Positions 23,236-34,689 of a stretch of DNA of 64,000 nucleotides are shown one piece after another. This DNA is from Bubalus kerabau (Eukaryota; Chordata; Mammalia; Artiodactyla; Bovidae): contig NC_073628.1 of the NCBI RefSeq assembly GCF_029407905.1, positions 86,796,501 through 86,860,500 of the forward strand. The letters are read 5' to 3'. Numbering within the stretch: position 1 is the first letter of the stretch; each line of letters opens with the position of its first letter. The position numbers and the translations under genes are program-made. The notes beneath the pieces were generated by a model, which worked only from the letters and a program-made list of their open reading frames with translations, had not been told where the DNA came from and ran no database searches.

Positions 23236-23633
23236 CAATAATTGGTCTGACTCCCATGCCTGAAGGCTTCACAGGCTCCCTTCCCCCAAGTACTGCAGGA
23301 GGATCATCCACTGCTACAGAACTGGCACCTCTCCCTGATCCCAACCAAGCCTGATGAGAGCTGGAACATAAATACCCCTGCTCTCTCACCCCTCAGGTAG
23401 GATAAATCTGAAGCATGTATTCCACAGTGACTCCACTGGTTCCCCAGCAGGACTCAGTTCCACTTACTCACATTGGTACCTGGCTTGATAACACATCCCT
23501 TACTGGCTGGCTTCCCTTCCCCATCTCACTTCCCTACTCCCATGGTACCATTTCCTGAGATTACCTCCCAAATAAACCAAGAACCAGAATCCTTATCTCA
23601 GGGCCACTTTTTAACAAAACCTATACTAAGATG

Positions 23634-23909
23634 CGGAGAAGGCAATGGCACCCCACTCCAGTACTCTTGCCTGGAAAATCCCATGGACGGAGGAGCCTGG
23701 TAGGCTGTAGCCCACGGGGTCGCTAAGAGTCGGACACGACTGCGCAACTTCCCTTTCACTTTTCACTTTCATGCATTGGAGAAGGAAATGGCAACCCACT
23801 CCAGTGTTCTTGCCTGGAGAATCCCAGGGACGGGGGAGCCTGGTGGGCTTCCGTCTATGGGGTCGCACAGAGTCGGACACGACTGAAGCGACTTAGCAGC
23901 AGCAGCAGC
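23634..23909 (+). repeat. Bov-A2 SINE (dimeric)
   Basis: Complete, from CGGAGAAGGCAATGG to (CAG)n; TSD ATACTAAGATG at 23623-23633 and 23910-23920. Confidence 0.95.
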
Positions 23910-23924
23910 ATACTAAGATGTGTG

Positions 23925-24116
23925 CCATGACCTTATCTGCTTGGGGCTGGTGCACTGGGACGACCCAGAGGGATGGAATGGGGAGGGAGGAGGGAGGAGG
24001 GTTCAGGATGGGGAACATATGTAAACCTGTGGCGGATTCATTTTGATATTTGGCAAATCTAATACAGTTATGTAAAGTTTAAAAATAAAATAAAATTAAA
24101 AAAAAAAAAAAAAAAA
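23925..24116 (+). repeat. Ruminant L1 3' end with poly-A
   Basis: GACGACCCAGAGGGATGGAA, then GGTTCAGGATGGGGAACATA and a long A-tail: the 3' UTR of the artiodactyl/bovine L1 lineage, heavily 5'-truncated. Confidence 0.85.
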
Positions 24117-24196
24117 CATGTAACATTAGGAAGAGTAAAAATGTAGTGCTTTTAGAATGCATTCAAAGTTAAGTGATTATCGGCTTAAAATAAACT

Positions 24197-24250
24197 GATA
24201 TATATATAAAAAAATAAAAAAATAAAAAAAAAATAAAAAAAATAAAAAGA
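24197..24250. repeat. TA/A-rich low-complexity tract
   Basis: TATATATATAAAAAAATAAA followed by further A-rich repeats. Confidence 0.85.
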
Positions 24251-25034
24251 TGCTTCTTGAAGCAAGTGAAGAATGGATTGGACTGAGTGGAGTTAGAGGC
24301 AGATTGTCAGGAGATCCCTGCAGTAACCTAGGAAGGAGGTTGTGAGTATTATAGGAGTAGAATGGAAACAACACTCCGGAGACAGTGAGGCAGGTCCTTA
24401 ATGACTGATGCATGTCACTAGGTTGGGCCAACAAGAGTTAAGGAAGAGCCTCCTCTTGCAGGTTTCGCTGCATATGAGGGGCCTGCAGGACATTCACTGG
24501 TGAAAGCCTCAGTGGCAGATTGGATCTCGAGGTTTACAACTGCAAGTTTTCAGCTTGGAAGCGGTAGATGAGATCATAGGGATGAATGAGGCCACGTGGA
24601 GAGAGGATTAAGGAAGAAAAGCTAAGACTAGCATCCTGGGGTGCTAATATTTAAGGATAGGAATAAAATAAGGCACCAGTCAAAGGTAAGAGACAGTCAG
24701 TCATCGACAAAAAAGGAGAGAATCGGTCAAAAGTACGTCTTTGAATCCAACAAGCATGAAACACTGCAGTGAATTCAAATTGGTTAAGGCCTGGAACAAG
24801 GTTACCAGCCTTGGCAGCCGCTGTGTTGGTGACAGCAGCTTGAGCAAAGTGATGAAGGCGGAAGGTGGGAGCCTGCGAGACAGAGGGAGATGTGGATGTG
24901 AGCTCAGAGAGGATGGAGCCCTCTTTCCAATTGGTGGGTGAGATGGGATGGAGAGAGAGAAGACCATGGACCCAGAGGAGAGGGATGGGGGATAGGAAGG
25001 AGAACACCTTTAAGGGAAGGGAAAGTGTCATTTG
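24251..25034 (-). repeat. L2 remnant followed by unassigned sequence
   Basis: Diverged antisense-L2-like text (GAAGAATGGATTGGACTGAG; GATCCCTGCAGTAACCTAGG) in the first third; the rest is unassigned. No gene. Confidence 0.35.
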
Positions 25035-25275
25035 GGTTGTTTTTTTTTCCCCAAACTTTAAACTTTTTATTTTATATTGGGGTATAGTTGATTAACAATG
25101 TTGTGGTAGTTTCAGGTGAACAGCGAAGGGACTCAGCCAGACACATACATGGATCCATTCTCCCTCAGCTCCCCTCCCATCCAGGCTGCCACATAACAGT
25201 GAGCAGAGTTCCACGTGCTGTACAGTAGGTCCTTGTTGGTTATCCATCTTACATATAGCCGTGTGTACATGAGGG
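25035..25275 (-). repeat. L1 3' UTR fragment
   Basis: TTGGGGTATAGTTGATTAAC, TAGTTTCAGGTGAACAGCGA and GTACAGTAGGTCCTTGTTGG belong to the L1 3' UTR on the opposite strand. Confidence 0.8.
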
Positions 25276-25617
25276 AAGTGTCTTTTAAAAGATGGGGTAG
25301 ACCTGAATAAGATTATGGTCTGAGAGAAATAAACACATGGATAAAGGTAAAGACAAAAGAACAAAGAGAATATTTGATGGCGAAAGGTCAGCAGTGAGGC
25401 AGCTGGGAGTGGGGACAACCAAACAGAAGGAGGCTGGCTTTGAAGAGGGTGGGGATGTCTGAGAGCAGAGATTAAGAGATTGGGATGAGTGAAAACAAAG
25501 GTAAATTTAGATATTAAGAGGACTGCACACTGAACGGTTGCATGCAGATGAAATTTGGGCTGGCACGGGGTGTTAATGGAGGGTGTCTTGAATTAAAGGG
25601 CTACTTTGGGAGCCTGA

Positions 25618-25831
25618 GGGCTTCCCTGGTGGCTCAGATGGTAAAGAATCTGCCTGCAATGGGGAGACACAGGTTCGAACTCTGAGTCAGGAAGATCCGC
25701 TGGAAAAAAGAATGGTTACCCATTCCAGTATTCTTTCCTGGAGAATCCCATGGACAGAGGACCCTGGAGGGCTACAACCCATAGGGTCACAAAGAGTCAG
25801 ACAGGACTGAGCAACTAACACTTTCACTTTC
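25618..25831 (+). repeat. Bov-tA SINE
   Basis: Complete from GGGCTTCCCTGGTGGCTCAG to the ACACTTTCACTTTCC tail; flanks near 25603-25617 and 25832-25846 share ACTTTGGG(G)AGC. Confidence 0.9.
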
Positions 25832-27720
25832 CACTTTGGGGAGCTTGTGGAGTGGGGGGAGGGCAGAGAGAACTGGAAGGCCTGGGAACCAGGAGAGGGC
25901 AGTGTGGAGGCAGGACCTGGGGCCAAACCCACAGAGCAGACACTCCAGGACACTCCTTTGCCTGGCAGCTGCACCTTCTGGCCCTGGATCTTAAAGGTGC
26001 CATTTGGTCTTTGACGAGGGAGACTGAAGAGCATGCAAGCCTAAGGGTGTATGTTTTCTGTAAAATAAGAGACCAGGTTCTCCAATCAGAACAGAAGGCC
26101 CAGGGGTCGGGTGGGAACTTGAAGAAGAGTTGTATAGATCTGGAGCAGCCTTTGAGTTCATGTTGATTAATCAGGGGGTCAGTGATGGGATGCAGTGTAC
26201 CGTCTCAGAGTGCCTGGCCCAGAGAACAGCTTGATGGCCACTTGGCTCCATAAAGTCTGTTACCTGAATGCACACACATTTCTTTTTCCACATCTTGACT
26301 CTTGGCTCCACTCCCACTTCTGCAACTTGCAAGCACCTCAAGCCAATAAAACTCCCTGTGCTGACTTTCCCTGCATGGCACCCTGTAGGTCTCACAGTGT
26401 CCATACCCAGTTATGGACACAGTGGGATGACTCCCCAATCACCTTCCTCCCAGAATGGTTTTCAGTTACTGACTGTGCCTTTTATGCCCATGGGGCCCAC
26501 TTCTCTCTGTAGGTGGAACTGACCCCGCCCACTCACCTTCACTAGGGCTTCACTGCTCTCGGGACTAGTGCCCTGGATCTTAGCCATGTATTGGGATAAC
26601 GTCCATCAAGGAATTAGAAATGCAATCTTTCTTTGGAGTTAGGTTACCACTGTTTGGAAGTAGTTCTGTTTCCTATAGCATATGAATTTTTAATCACGAA
26701 AGAGAAATTTTAAATTATCTGGTTAATCCTGATTATTACAGAAATTATCTCTAATCTCTACCTGGTTTATAACTCCAAACTCAGTGGTAACCAATATATG
26801 TTGTCAAAAGGCCAAATTTAAAATGGAAGAATGACAGTAATGATAATTTGCAAGTATGAGTTGTGTGAGTGATTTTCTTCTTTTTTAGTATATATTATTT
26901 TCACATACAATTTAAATATATTATTGATAAATATCCAAATATATTGTATGTATTAGTTGATTAATGTATTTAGTTAGGGAAGAATTGTATTCAGAATTAT
27001 TATGAATTCTTGCTGTGCTATTATAATTTATATAAGTCGTTATTCTAAATCACTGCTTCCCTTGTAACTTTATGATGTTTGAAACCCGTTTCATCAACCT
27101 GCAACAGCTTTATTAAATCAAGTCAAACCCAAACACTTCACTTCCACCTACATTAAAGATAGACTCACTGTGACAGAAATAGCAGTGTAAGTGCTAATAC
27201 AAACACTGTAAATGCCGGAAAATAATAAGGTAAGAATGTTACCCGATGCAGCCTTGGCGGCACAGGTGCCAAATGGGGGCTTACACTTCTGATAAGGACA
27301 CAAGCAATTTCAAGCCCCACCTGTCACACACACAGGTAGAAAAATAAACTGTGTGTTTTTAAAAGAAATGAAGAAGTACTTTTGAAAAATTAAAACAATG
27401 AAGTGAACTGCTGTATCCTTGCTAGTACAAACTGCATTTCAAAGAAGCCAAATGGTCCCTGAAGGAAAATTATCCTAAACAAAGGAATTGCAGCATATAT
27501 ATGCAAAAAAAGGATGATAGGATTTTAAAAAATCACATTCCCCATCTCCTACTAACCCATGTTTATAGGCAAGTGTTAGGGAAAGGTCAATGAGGAACAT
27601 TACTTTGGCTGGATTACATGGACAGCAATTGAACCTGAGCAAGCGACAAAAAGAGAGATGACAGACATCACGTGCCTTCACCTGAGGGAAGGCAATAAAA
27701 ATACACCACCTTCAATGAAG
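25832..27720. other. Long unique intergenic stretch
   Basis: No gene or repeat recognised. 26600-27100 is strongly AT-rich. Overlapping frames near 26171-26522 have no domain. Confidence 0.4.
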
Positions 27721-27959
27721 CTATTTGTGGTGGTTTAGTTGCTAAGTCATGTTCAGCTCTTGCGACCCTATGGACTGTGTAGCCTGCCAGTCTCCTCTGT
27801 CCATGGGATTCTCCAGGCAAGAATACTGAAGTGGGTTGCCATGCCCTCCTCCAGGGGATCTTCCCGACCCAGGGATCAAACCTGGGTATCCTGCGATGTA
27901 GGCAGATTCTTTACCAACTGAGCTATGAGGGAAGCCCTACTTCCTACAAGGAAGCCTTA
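27721..27959 (-). repeat. Bov-tA SINE
   Basis: Antisense Bov-tA; TSD CTTCAATGAAG at 27710-27720 and 27960-27970. Between the element's head and the TSD lies a small extra duplication of GAAGCC(C/T)TACTTC. Confidence 0.88.
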
Positions 27960-27970
27960 CTTCAATGAAG

Positions 27971-28512
27971 TTGATTTACAAGAAAGCAAAAACAAAACTG
28001 ACCTTGAACTCGATCAAGCCTCTAGAAAAAACAATGGGTCTACAGAGAATACCGGGAAGAGAGGGACATGTCACTTAACACCACAGAAGTGCATTCAAAC
28101 AAACCCAAAATGTGGGGAATAGAACCAATTCAGAACCAGTGGCCAGGGTTCTCAACAAATAAATGGCAAGAACAAAAGTGGACAGGAGTGTTAGAGACCG
28201 AAAGACACATTAACCAAACTCAACTTTTAGGCCTTGTTTGGATCCTGATTGGAATAAACCACTAGTAAAACGGCATTTATGAAGCAACTGTGGAAATTTG
28301 AATAATGTTTGTGTAGCAGATGTTATTAAATAATCATTGTTAAATTTTTTGTTACAAAAAGTTTCAAGATTGTGTGGGGAAAAGAGGAGGAGGTCCTTAT
28401 CTGCTAAAGGTATTATCAAAGCCCTTATGGATGTGATGTCCTGGAATTTGTTTTGAAATAATCGAGCAAGGGTGAGGGTTGAAGGTCAGGGAAACTGTGG
28501 AGGGGGACAGAT
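27971..28512. other. Unique intergenic sequence
   Basis: Nothing recognised. Confidence 0.4.
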
Positions 28513-28524
28513 AAAGCATGATTG

Positions 28525-28667
28525 TTGCTGCTGCTAAATCACTTCAGTCGTGTCCGACTCTGTGCGACCCCATAGATGGCAGCCCACCAGGCTCCCCCAT
28601 CCCTGGGATTCTCCAGGCAAGAATACTGGAGTGGGTTGCCATTTCCTTCTCCAATGCATGAAAGTGA
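28525..28667 (-). repeat. Bov-A2 SINE, single monomer
   Basis: One monomer only; perfect TSD AAAGCATGATTG at 28513-28524 and 28668-28679. Confidence 0.93.
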
Positions 28668-28783
28668 AAAGCATGATTGGCCATATGTTAATGGGTAATG
28701 GCTACATGGGGGTCTATTAACTCCATTCTGTGTTGAAATTTCTTAATAGGAAGTCCTGTTTTTAATCACCTAAACTGGTGATC

Positions 28784-29100
28784 GGGCTTCTCTGATAGCT
28801 CAATTGGTAAAGAACCTGCCTGTAATGTAGGAGACCCCAGTTCGATTCCTAGGTTGGGAAGATCTGCTGGAAAAGGGATAGGCTACCCAGTCCAGTATTC
28901 CTGGGCTTCCCTTGTGGCTCAGCTGGTAAAAAAAAATCCTCCCACAATGCGGGAAACCTGGGTTCGATCCCTGGGTTGGGAAGATGCCTTGGAGAGGGAG
29001 AGGCTTCCCACTCCAGTACTCTGGCCTGGAGAATTCCATGGACTGTATAATCCATGAGGTCGCAAAGAGTCAAACACCACTGAGCAACTTTCACTTTCAC
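28784..29100 (+). repeat. Dimeric Bov-tA SINE
   Basis: A head-to-tail pair: a first unit truncated at TCCAGTATTCCT (28784-28903) and a second full unit from GGGCTTCCCTTGTGGCTCAG (28904-29100). A single TSD pair, AAACTGGTGATC at 28772-28783 and 29101-29112, encloses both, so they inserted as one unit. Confidence 0.9.
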
Positions 29101-29112
29101 AAACTGGTGATC

Positions 29113-29496
29113 AGTCCCTTGCAAAGATAGTTCCAAAGCCACTTGAACTTGGTTGCACTCCATTCATAGACCGTTCTCTCGTGTTGCCACCTTCTCCATC
29201 AAAGCAAGCACCCTTTTAATTTTAATGTCCCCATAAAGGCACTTGAAACCAATTCCTCACTGTCTTCTGACTCTGTATGTTCAGTCTACTGCCCCATGCC
29301 TCTTTTTACTGTGTTATCCCCAAACCTACCCTCCCTCCTTAGGTCTATTTTTATGGATCTTAGACGAAGAATGTGACTTCTTTTGCAGTTACCCTCTTGC
29401 CAGCCTCCAGCAGCCCATGCTACACATAACCATTCTTCTTCTCTCCACCTTTCCTTCAATGAGTCTCACTCCTGATACCAGGGAGTTTTCAAGCCC
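29113..29496. other. Unique intergenic sequence
   Basis: Nothing recognised; the frame at 29243-29692 runs from here into a Bov-A2 and is not a gene. Confidence 0.4.
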
Positions 29497-29712
29497 CTCT
29501 ATGGGGTCGCTGAGAGTCGGACAGGTCGCTGAGAGTCAGACACGTCTGAGCGACTTCACTTTCACTTTTCACTTTCATGCATTGGAGAAGGAAACGGCAA
29601 CTCACTCCAGTGTTCTTGCCTGGAGAATCCCAGGGATGGGGGAGCCTGGTGGGCTGCTGTCTATGGGGTCGCACAGAGTCGGACACGACTGAAGTGACTT
29701 AGCAGCAGCAGC
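29497..29712 (+). repeat. Bov-A2 SINE, 5'-truncated with internal duplication
   Basis: Begins at TCTATGGGGTCGCTGAGAGT and ends in (CAG)n. GGTCGCTGAGAGTC occurs twice, at 29506-29519 and 29525-29538. Confidence 0.9.
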
Positions 29713-29879
29713 ACCAGTGGAAGCAAACAGTCTTAACCACTGGTCTATCAGGGAAGTCCCAACAGCCTTTCTTATTCCCAGAAACCCTGTAAGTATCTGG
29801 ACCCAACCTTGTTTATAATTTTAAAAGATTGAGAACATTGGGGAAATATTTAAATTCATCATTCAAAGGATATTTCCTG

Positions 29880-30110
29880 AGTGCTTTGTAATGGTAGATA
29901 CCACTTATCAAGTCCTAGGCAGGTAGCCCTTAATGCTCGGGGTGACCCGACTAGGGTATCTACAAGGTAGATACAATTATCGCCATTTTATACCTGGGCA
30001 AGAGGTACAGACACATCAAATGACTTTTCCCACTCACATATTCTGTACCTGGCACAGCTGTAATCCAAAAGCAGGCCTATTATCCTCCCAAAACCATGCT
30101 ATCACTCTAT
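29880..30110 (-). repeat. MIR SINE
   Basis: Antisense MIR: ATCGCCATTTTATACCTGGG, then ATGACTTTTCCCACTCACAT. Confidence 0.65.
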
Positions 30111-30259
30111 GGTAGCATGAGCCTCAAGCCACCCCATTCCGGAACATTCTTTCCCTCCCAGGACTGCAGCAGTGCTGCCAGTAGGAACACAAGACCACTG
30201 CGGGTTCATCCTATCAGTTCCTCTAGGAAGCTCTCTGTGAGTTCCACCAGCAGAGCTGG

Positions 30260-30465
30260 CAGCTCTCTGCTCTGAATCCTAAGCACTTTGCTAGCATTGC
30301 TGAACAACCATTCCTTGCTTGTAATTGTCTCCCACAGGAAGGAAATCTCTCAAGGACAAGGGCCATGTCTCCTACTTATTTTGGCACCTCTGGTGCCGAG
30401 AACAGTGTCTGGCCTGTAGTGGGAATTCAATAAATGCTGGCTGAATGAGCAAATGAACTCCACTG
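30260..30465 (+). repeat. L2 3' end
   Basis: CAAGGACAAGGGCCATGTCT through GGGAATTCAATAAATGCTGG and a TGAATGAG end. Confidence 0.7.
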
Positions 30466-30879
30466 GGAAACATGTTCCCATCCCAAGAAGCTAGTAGTGG
30501 AGCAGATGGCCAGTTGGCTTCTTCTTCTGGCCTTGGTGATCATTCCTCACTCATTTGCATGTTTATTTCCCAAGGTCCTATTTCTTCGCTTGAATATCTG
30601 TGACATCTCCTGCTAACAGTTCTCTGCGACAGTGGCTCATTCTCACTAATCACCTTCTCCAAGTGTTAATCATTCAGAATGAAAGTGTACCTCTTAAATT
30701 CAGAATCTGCCCATACTGCTGTGTTTTGTGGGATCCATTTCATAGCAACCAGAGGGGTTCTTATATCTGATGGGAAACAACCTGTGAAGTTCAAATTTGG
30801 TGCCTCCTTGAGCTAATCCAATTGAATTCTTCAGTATACATGGTCATGAACCTTTAGAAAGTTCAAGTAATGAACAGAA

Positions 30880-31690
30880 TGCAAATTTCAAGAAATCAAT
30901 CAGATTATTTTTTGCCTATCAGTTTGGCAAAATTAAAAACAAAAAAAAATGCTGATGAGGTTTGGGATATGAGAACAACCTTCCTCTGAGATACCTTGAA
31001 AACACATTAACAGTAGACTTTTAAAAAGATCTCCAGCTCTTTAAAGTTGATCCAACAGTTCCACTTCTTGGAATATGTTCTAAGCAAATAATTAAGATTT
31101 AACTACCAGAAAGTATAGAGCAATTTATTATAACAGAGAAAATTTGAAAATTATTTAAATAACCAGGAATAAGAAATGCACAATGGAATATGACTCGGCT
31201 ATAAAAAAGAACACATTTGAGTCAGTTCTAATGAGGTGGACGAAACTGGAGCTTAGAGTGAAGTAAGCCAGAAAGAGAAATGACCAATACAGTATATTAA
31301 CACATATATATGGAATTTAGAAAGATGGTAATGACAACCCTATATGCAAGACAGCAAAAGAGACACAGATGTGAAAAACAGACTTTTGGACTATGTGGCT
31401 TGAGAAGGCAAGGGTGGGAAGATATGAGAGAATAGCACTGAAACACGTATATTACCATATGTAAAACAGATGACCAGCGCATGTTTGATGCATGAAGCAG
31501 GGCACTCAACGTTGGTGCTTGGGGACAACCCAGAGGGATGTGGTGGGGAGGGAGGTGGAGGGGAGTTCAGGATGGTGGGACACCTATACACCCATGGCTG
31601 ATTCATGTCAATGTATGGCAAAAACCACCACAATATTGTAAAGTAAATTAGCCTCCAATCAAAACGAATAAATTTTTTAAAAAGAAATTA
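30880..31690 (+). repeat. L1 3' region, ending in a ruminant L1 3' UTR
   Basis: Older L1 text (TGCACAATGGAATATGACTC) leads into the artiodactyl L1 3' end (GGGGACAACCCAGAGGGATG; CATTGTAAAGTAAATTAGCC-like). Confidence 0.8.
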
Positions 31691-31754
31691 GTTAAATCAG
31701 TTAAGGTACATCCCAACAACTAGATGCCATTCAGTGATTAAAATTTGTATTTCC

Positions 31755-32055
31755 GGACTTCCCTCATGGTCCAGTGGTTAAGAATATGCCTGCCAATGCA
31801 GGGGACACAGGTTGGACCCCTGGTCCAGGAAGATTCCACATGCCATAGGGCAATGAAGCCCGCAGGCCACGGCTACTGAGCCCACCTGCCCTAGAGCCGG
31901 CGATCGGCAACAAGAGAAGCCATCACAATGAGAAGCCTGTGTACCTCTGCTAGAGAAAAGCCCACTCACAGCAAGAAAGACTCAGCACAGCCAAAAATAG
32001 ATAAATAGTTTTTTTAAAAAACCTGATGCAGCCAAATAAATAAATATTTTTTAAA
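31755..32055 (+). repeat. CHR-type tRNA-derived SINE
   Basis: Head GGACTTCCCTCATGGTCCAG, body with CGCAGGCCACGGCTACTGAG, tail GCCAAATAAATAAATA. Confidence 0.88.
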
Positions 32056-33298
32056 ATAATAATAATTTCTGTCACACTCTAACCTTTAAAGAATTTTCAC
32101 TTTCATTATCTCAGACAGTGGGTCTTACACTTTAGCATGCATAAGACTCCCCTGAGGATGTCTGTGAAAATGTGGGTTCCTAGACCTCTGGAGGGTCTAT
32201 TCTTGAGGTCTGGAATGGGACCTGGGAATTTAAATTTCTAACAAGCACCCCCTCCCAGGTGCTTCTCAGCAGGTGATTGGTGACCTATACTTTCAGTAGG
32301 TGCAGCCCCAGGGGACTGTCACCCCTGGCATGAGGCAGGCACACGTGACCAGGAGGTTCTCTGCCTACTTAACCTGCCCAGAAGAGACAATGTAGTAACA
32401 CTGATCTTCTACAGGGAATCGGCTATATAAACAAAGTAACTTTCTTAACTGGAAGCGGCTAGAAAAGGGAAAGGAAGGAGACAGAGCCCTAAATGCACTC
32501 CATTCCACAAAAAACGGTCCTACCAGTAAAAATCCCAACAAGCCTGCTATCTTGGACATTCTTCTTCATCTCTTACCATTTGACACTTGGACATTGGGTA
32601 CATGCACTGCTCTTGGAAGGTGGAAGGAGAACTAGAGTGGGGCTCTTTATTTTCCAGACACAGGCACATAGGAGGGAAGTGCCTGACCCAGAATGGGTCA
32701 CAGGCGAAGCAGAGGTCAGGGCAAGAGGATCTCCCGATGCCAGGCTTGCACCCCAGCCCTGAGTGATGGAGCTTCCCCAGCCCCAAGGAGTTGAGAGCAG
32801 ATTTGGGTTTCCACAGGGCCCAAGATGGTGGGCCCTGCACAAGCCTGGAGTCACATGGACAAGCAAATTTTCTACACAAGAGACCGAGCTCTCGTCTTGC
32901 CAGGAAAATGCCATTGTGACTTAAACTGGATGTTGAGGGCTAAGATGAGTGAAAGAGGTAAAATATGAATCTAAATGGTTAGAATATAAAGAAAATTGTT
33001 CCTTTTGCAAATATGCCACAATTATTCTGCAATTAGGAGATAAAATAAGAGTTTTGTGGGAAGCCTGTTGTACTTTTTCATGGCCTTATAAAAAACAAAT
33101 TAATGCTAAAGATAGAAAAATGAATCATACATAAAACTTTTAATTACTAAAGAGATAAAATTTCCTTGAGATGGGGTGTGAAGTTTGACATTAGTCAGAA
33201 CTTTTGAAAGTATTCTAGAAGGTGAGACTTGGGGGTACCCAATCCTGAAGCATCCTTCCCCAAAAGAGAATATGACACTTATGAAGAATGCTTATGGA
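32056..33298. other. Unique intergenic sequence
   Basis: No gene recognised. A weak MER/MIR-like block near 32120-32290 (CTTCTCAGCAGGTGATTGGT) is unassigned. Confidence 0.4.
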
Positions 33299-33304
33299 TT
33301 GTAT

Positions 33305-33508
33305 GTTCAGTCATGCCCAACTCTTTGCGATCCCATGAACTGCAGCCCACCAGGTTCCTCTGTCTATGGAATTTTCCAGGCAATAATATGGGAGTGGGTT
33401 GCCATTTCCACCTCCAGGGCATCTTCCCGATTCAGGAATCAAACCCACGTCCCTGGGGACTCCTGCATTGGCAGGTGGATTCTTTACCACTGAGCCACCT
33501 GGGAAGCC
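33305..33508 (-). repeat. Bov-tA SINE
   Basis: Antisense; ends at the reverse of GGCTTCCCAGGTGGCTCAG at 33508. Confidence 0.88.
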
Positions 33509-34389
33509 AATTTATAAAGAGACGGGGGCTGATTCACCAGCCCATATTTCTCTGTCGTGACCAGGGTCACGCATGGTAATGGGCTTAGAGAAGACAACTC
33601 AGAGCTGCCTTGTGGGCTCCAAACAAGTCTGTGCCTGGGCTTCCGCATGGGGCACCAGTGCCCACTTTCACGGTGCGTGTTGCTGCCGGCTGCTGCTGCT
33701 GAGTGATATGCCCCTGGATATGCTTCCACCTTCAAGGGTGTTGCATGCCTCTGGCACCCTCCTTCCCAGCTGCAGTGTGTCGCCTATCAGAAACAGCCTG
33801 TCTGCTAAGGCTCTGGGGGTCACCACACCCCCGCCTCATACTTCTCTGCCCTGGCGTCAGGGCACGTGGCTCATGCTCTCTCTGGGTGGTGATTCTAACA
33901 TGCACGGCTGGGTGAGAGGCACCTTACACCTTCACTTGGCTCTCACCTCAGCACAATCTCAGGACACTAGTGAAGAAAGAAATGCTTCCTGAGAAGCACT
34001 TCACAGTATTCCTTCCTGTGAAGAAATACAGTCTGTGGTTACTTTTTCATAAAACCTTCTGTTAAGATGATTCCTCGCCACCGTTTTGATGCACTGTTTT
34101 TCAAATAGGAAGACCACATATTCATCATCTAAACAGGGACACTTCTAAGAGGGGAGATCTGTTAACAACTACAATGGGACAACAAGTGAATGCTGAGACC
34201 AGCCCAGGTAGCCTGGGACACATGGTCACCCTGCTTAGGAAGGAGATGAGCTGCCCAAAGACGCATGTGAGGCTGAGTCCCAGCTGACCCCAGGTCACAC
34301 AAAACAACTCTTCATGCAGTAAGTCACTGAGGTTTTGGGTTATTTGTTACCAGGGCATCACCCAGCACAAACTGATGAATACAGCCTTA
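33509..34389. other. Unique intergenic sequence
   Basis: Slightly GC-richer at 33580-33950; the frame at 33573-33992 has no domain. Confidence 0.4.
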
Positions 34390-34545
34390 TAGCTGTGTAT
34401 GTAATGGAGGTAACGTAACACAATCCACATCACTGGGCGTTTGTGAGGATTAAAGGAGCTAATACAGAAAAAGCACTTAGTCGGTGCCTGGCACATAGTC
34501 ATCAGGCACCAGATGTTAGCTAGTGTCATTAATTATAACAACAAC
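34390..34545 (+). repeat. MIR SINE (3' half)
   Basis: TTTGTGAGGATTAAAGGAGC, then GTGCCTGGCACATAGTCATC. Confidence 0.7.
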
Positions 34546-34689
34546 ATAGGAGAATGAAGGAACACTCTAAGAACACAGGGAAGTCAAATTTCAAACCAAG
34601 CACGCACTTACTCAGGAATGGCAGGAAGGCCAATCGCCTCTAACATCCACCCCACAAGCTGTTTGCCCCTCTGGCCATTGGAGGCCCTG

